Origin: JBCCSZ01 sp039199225
GTDB taxonomy: Bacteria > Bacteroidota > Bacteroidia > Chitinophagales > Saprospiraceae
Assembly (NCBI GenBank): GCA_039199225.1
Contig: JBCCSZ010000107.1
Location: forward strand, 1 to 22,145
Length of the DNA stretch: 22,145 nucleotides
Reading direction: 5' to 3'
The notes under the pieces were generated by a model that saw only the letters and a list, made by a program, of their open reading frames with translations, ran no database searches and had not been told where the DNA came from. This document shows, piece by piece, positions 20,976 through 22,145 of this stretch. Position 1 is the first letter of the stretch. Each line of letters starts with the position of its first letter. Position numbers and translations under genes: made by a program.

Positions 20976-21782
20976 TTTTCTACCTTTCATGGTTCTTAAA
21001 TTTTTAGTGTTTTTATTTGCTTTTTCTCGTTTAAAATTTCCTTTTAAATACTGGATCAATGGAAGGAAGTTTGTCTTAATTGGATTGTGACTCAAAAAGC
21101 CAGTCGTAACGCCGTATTTTACTTTTTCTGTCTCCCTCTCATAGGTGCCAAATAAGCGGTCGTAAATGATCAACATGCCTCCATAATTTTTGTCGATGTA
21201 TTTTTCATTGGAGCCGTGGTGAACCCGATGTGCCGATGGTGTATTCAGCAGCCAGCCTTCAAAAAAGCCGAGCTGACCAACCGCTTCGGTATGTAAAAAG
21301 AACTGGTAAAACAAACCCAAGGCCAAGCTGCCAGCAAGGATTTCCGGAGAAAATCCAACTAAAACAAATGGGAGGAAAAAGACAGGACTGATAAAACTGC
21401 CCAGCCAATTCAAACGAACGGCCGTGGTCAAATTCATCCAAGGACTCGAATGATGCGTATGATGTAAAGTCCACAACAAGGGAAGCTCATGGCTCAAACG
21501 GTGGTACCAGTAATATGCAAATTCGGCAACAAAAAAGGTCAGTACAATGGTCGTAGCATTGGTGGGAATACTGAAAATCTGATAGGCAGCTACTGCATGG
21601 AAGATTAAATATTTCCAAGCTAGAGACAGTGGTTTTAGCAAGTTGTTACCAATCAGTATGGCCAGATTGCCCAAGGACTCTTTGGTATTGTAAACACCCT
21701 TCTTTTTGTGGTGAGACCAGACGGCCTCCCCAGCGACGGCTATCAATATGACGATGAAAAACGGAATGCCTAATGAATCCAT
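20592..21782 (-). CDS. Sterol desaturase/fatty acid hydroxylase fused in frame to a secreted Spy/LTxxQ-like module
   Basis: A 396-codon frame from the ATG at 21782. Residues 1-250 are a complete membrane di-iron hydroxylase of the sterol desaturase superfamily. Several hydrophobic helices carry the histidine boxes HRLSH (94-98), HHTHH (107-111), HTEAVG (164-169) and HRVHH (185-189). Such enzymes hydroxylate or desaturate lipids or carotenoids; the substrate is unknown. The normal end of the family is reached near IQYLKG, but no stop follows. A lysine- and asparagine-rich linker leads at residue 270 to a second signal peptide (MKAAKIISVVLLLMLFG, ASQAQ) and a ~100-residue charged helical domain with LSEEQ, LTEEQ and LTKEQ motifs. 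The frame also extends upstream to 21908, but those 42 codons look like leader DNA. A strong terminator follows the stop. Confidence 0.85.
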   Translation of the reverse strand: MDSLGIPFFIVILIAVAGEAVWSHHKKKGVYNTKESLGNLAILIGNNLLKPLSLAWKYLIFHAVAAYQIFSIPTNATTIVLTFFVAEFAYYWYHRLSHELPLLWTLHHTHHSSPWMNLTTAVRLNWLGSFISPVFFLPFVLVGFSPEILAGSLALGLFYQFFLHTEAVGQLGFFEGWLLNTPSAHRVHHGSNEKYIDKNYGGMLIIYDRLFGTYERETEKVKYGVTTGFLSHNPIKTNFLPLIQYLKGNFKREKANKNTKNLRTMKGRKMKAAKIISVVLLLMLFGWNASQAQDRLANLSEEQKTEMRKNMENHIESLQLTEEQRPEFVAISKKYGNQMLALKESDMSKLSKYRKMKSIGKSRNKEMKKLLTKEQYELYVERQEEAREKMIAEHRN

Positions 21783-21912
21783 AATTAAATAAGTTGTTGA
21801 TGTTGTTGTAAAGTTAGATGTAAAGCAGCTGAGGGGCTGTGAAAGCTGATTGAAGCATCCAATGGACTGGGTGAAGCTGTAAAATAGTAGACTGAAGTTT
21901 TTGAGCATTTTT

Positions 21913-21953
21913 CAAAAAAAAATGTCGAACAGCACTGAGGCAATTCGACATTT
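21913..21953 (-). terminator. Rho-independent terminator of the edge T9SS gene
   Basis: AAATGTCGAA (21920-21929) pairs perfectly with TTCGACATTT (21944-21953) around a 14-nt loop. On the minus strand the stem runs directly into a T-run (A-run at 21914-21922 on the plus strand). It lies about 54 bp after the stop at 22007. Confidence 0.75.
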
Positions 21954-22006
21954 GTCTATAGCAAATCCAACGAGGGCTACTTTGCATTCATATCACCTGG
22001 ACATCC

Positions 22007-22145
22007 TTACCGAACAATAATCAAAGGTTGTATCAGCAACAGTCCCTCAGACCGTAGGCGAATGCTGTAGGTGCCGGAGGGCAGTTGATCGACACGGAAT
22101 TCAAGATGGTGCTTGCCGGACGTATGAAAGTGATGATTCAGGACG
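22007..22145 (-). CDS. C-terminal end of a T9SS-type secreted protein (partial)
   Basis: This minus-strand frame enters from the window edge and ends at a TAA (plus-strand 22007-22009). The 46 visible residues include HHLEFRVDQLPSGTYSIRLR followed by LLLIQPLIIVR. This is the final beta-strand pattern of T9SS type A sorting domains (aspartate/leucine, L-x-x-G-x-Y-x-[IL]-x-[IL], hydrophobic end with a basic last residue). The N-terminal domains lie outside the window, so the protein's function cannot be told. A strong terminator follows. Confidence 0.75.
   Translation of the reverse strand, partial: VLNHHFHTSGKHHLEFRVDQLPSGTYSIRLRSEGLLLIQPLIIVR

Noticed and set aside
21783..21908. Upstream extension of the desaturase frame to an ATG at 21908
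   Set aside because: The 42 extra residues are Ser/Thr/Phe-rich and protein-unlike, the frame begins right after a terminator, and desaturase family members begin near the Met at 21782.

Overview
The window looks like chromosomal DNA from a Bacteroidota bacterium, most likely a marine, Saprospira/Lewinella-like member. The evidence is three proteins with type IX secretion (T9SS) C-terminal sorting domains (one cut by the window edge), SprB-type repeats, MopE-type metal-binding repeats, a lipoprotein with agar-type GH117 glycosidase features, Bacteroidota-type promoter elements (TAnnTTTG) and weak ribosome binding sites. The lineage is inferred from gene content alone. I saw no rRNA, tRNA, CRISPR array, insertion sequence or prophage.

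Layout. (1) 1-3053, plus strand: the end of an unknown gene, an AraC-type regulator, an extended-SDR epimerase/dehydratase and a DUF2147 exported protein. The AraC/SDR gap carries a 12-bp direct repeat with 21-bp spacing just upstream of a -7 element, which suggests AraC-type activation of the SDR-DUF2147 pair. (2) 7986-3070, minus strand: a tight three-gene operon of a SIR2-like protein with a C-terminal effector-associated domain, an nSTAND ATPase with one membrane helix, and an exported coiled-coil/WG/LRR/TPR protein. The last two genes overlap by 4 nt. A 28-bp near-perfect palindrome lies upstream. This is the best candidate for a poorly described conflict or signalling system. (3) 8430-10034, plus strand: a secreted FG-GAP/MopE/T9SS protein, followed by paired hairpins. 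(4) 11180-10102, minus strand: an ECF-type sigma factor and a small unknown gene separated by a strong hairpin. (5) 13306-11693, minus strand: a MutS-domain ATPase with a membrane hairpin. (6) 16242-13480, minus strand: a 920-residue secreted multidomain T9SS protein. (7) 17931-16639, minus strand: a lipoprotein resembling GH117 anhydrogalactosidases. (8) 18345-18859, plus strand: an AT-rich two-gene cassette of an antitoxin-like partner and a nucleotidyltransferase whose catalytic segment has been deleted out of frame. (9) 19990-18986, minus strand: an unknown 334-residue protein. (10) 21782-20592, minus strand: a sterol-desaturase-family hydroxylase that runs without a stop codon into a second module with its own signal peptide and a Spy/LTxxQ-like helical domain. 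(11) 22145-22007, minus strand: the end of another T9SS-type protein and its terminator.

How the genes work together. Only three groups show real linkage: AraC-SDR-DUF2147, the SIR2/nSTAND/LRR operon, and the antitoxin/nucleotidyltransferase remnant. In the operon, the LRR protein has a Sec signal and the ATPase has its STAND domain on the inside of a single membrane span. The arrangement therefore suggests an envelope sensor that passes a signal through the membrane to a cytosolic ATPase and a SIR2-like effector or adaptor. That model is inference; the domain assignments and gene overlaps are read from the sequence.
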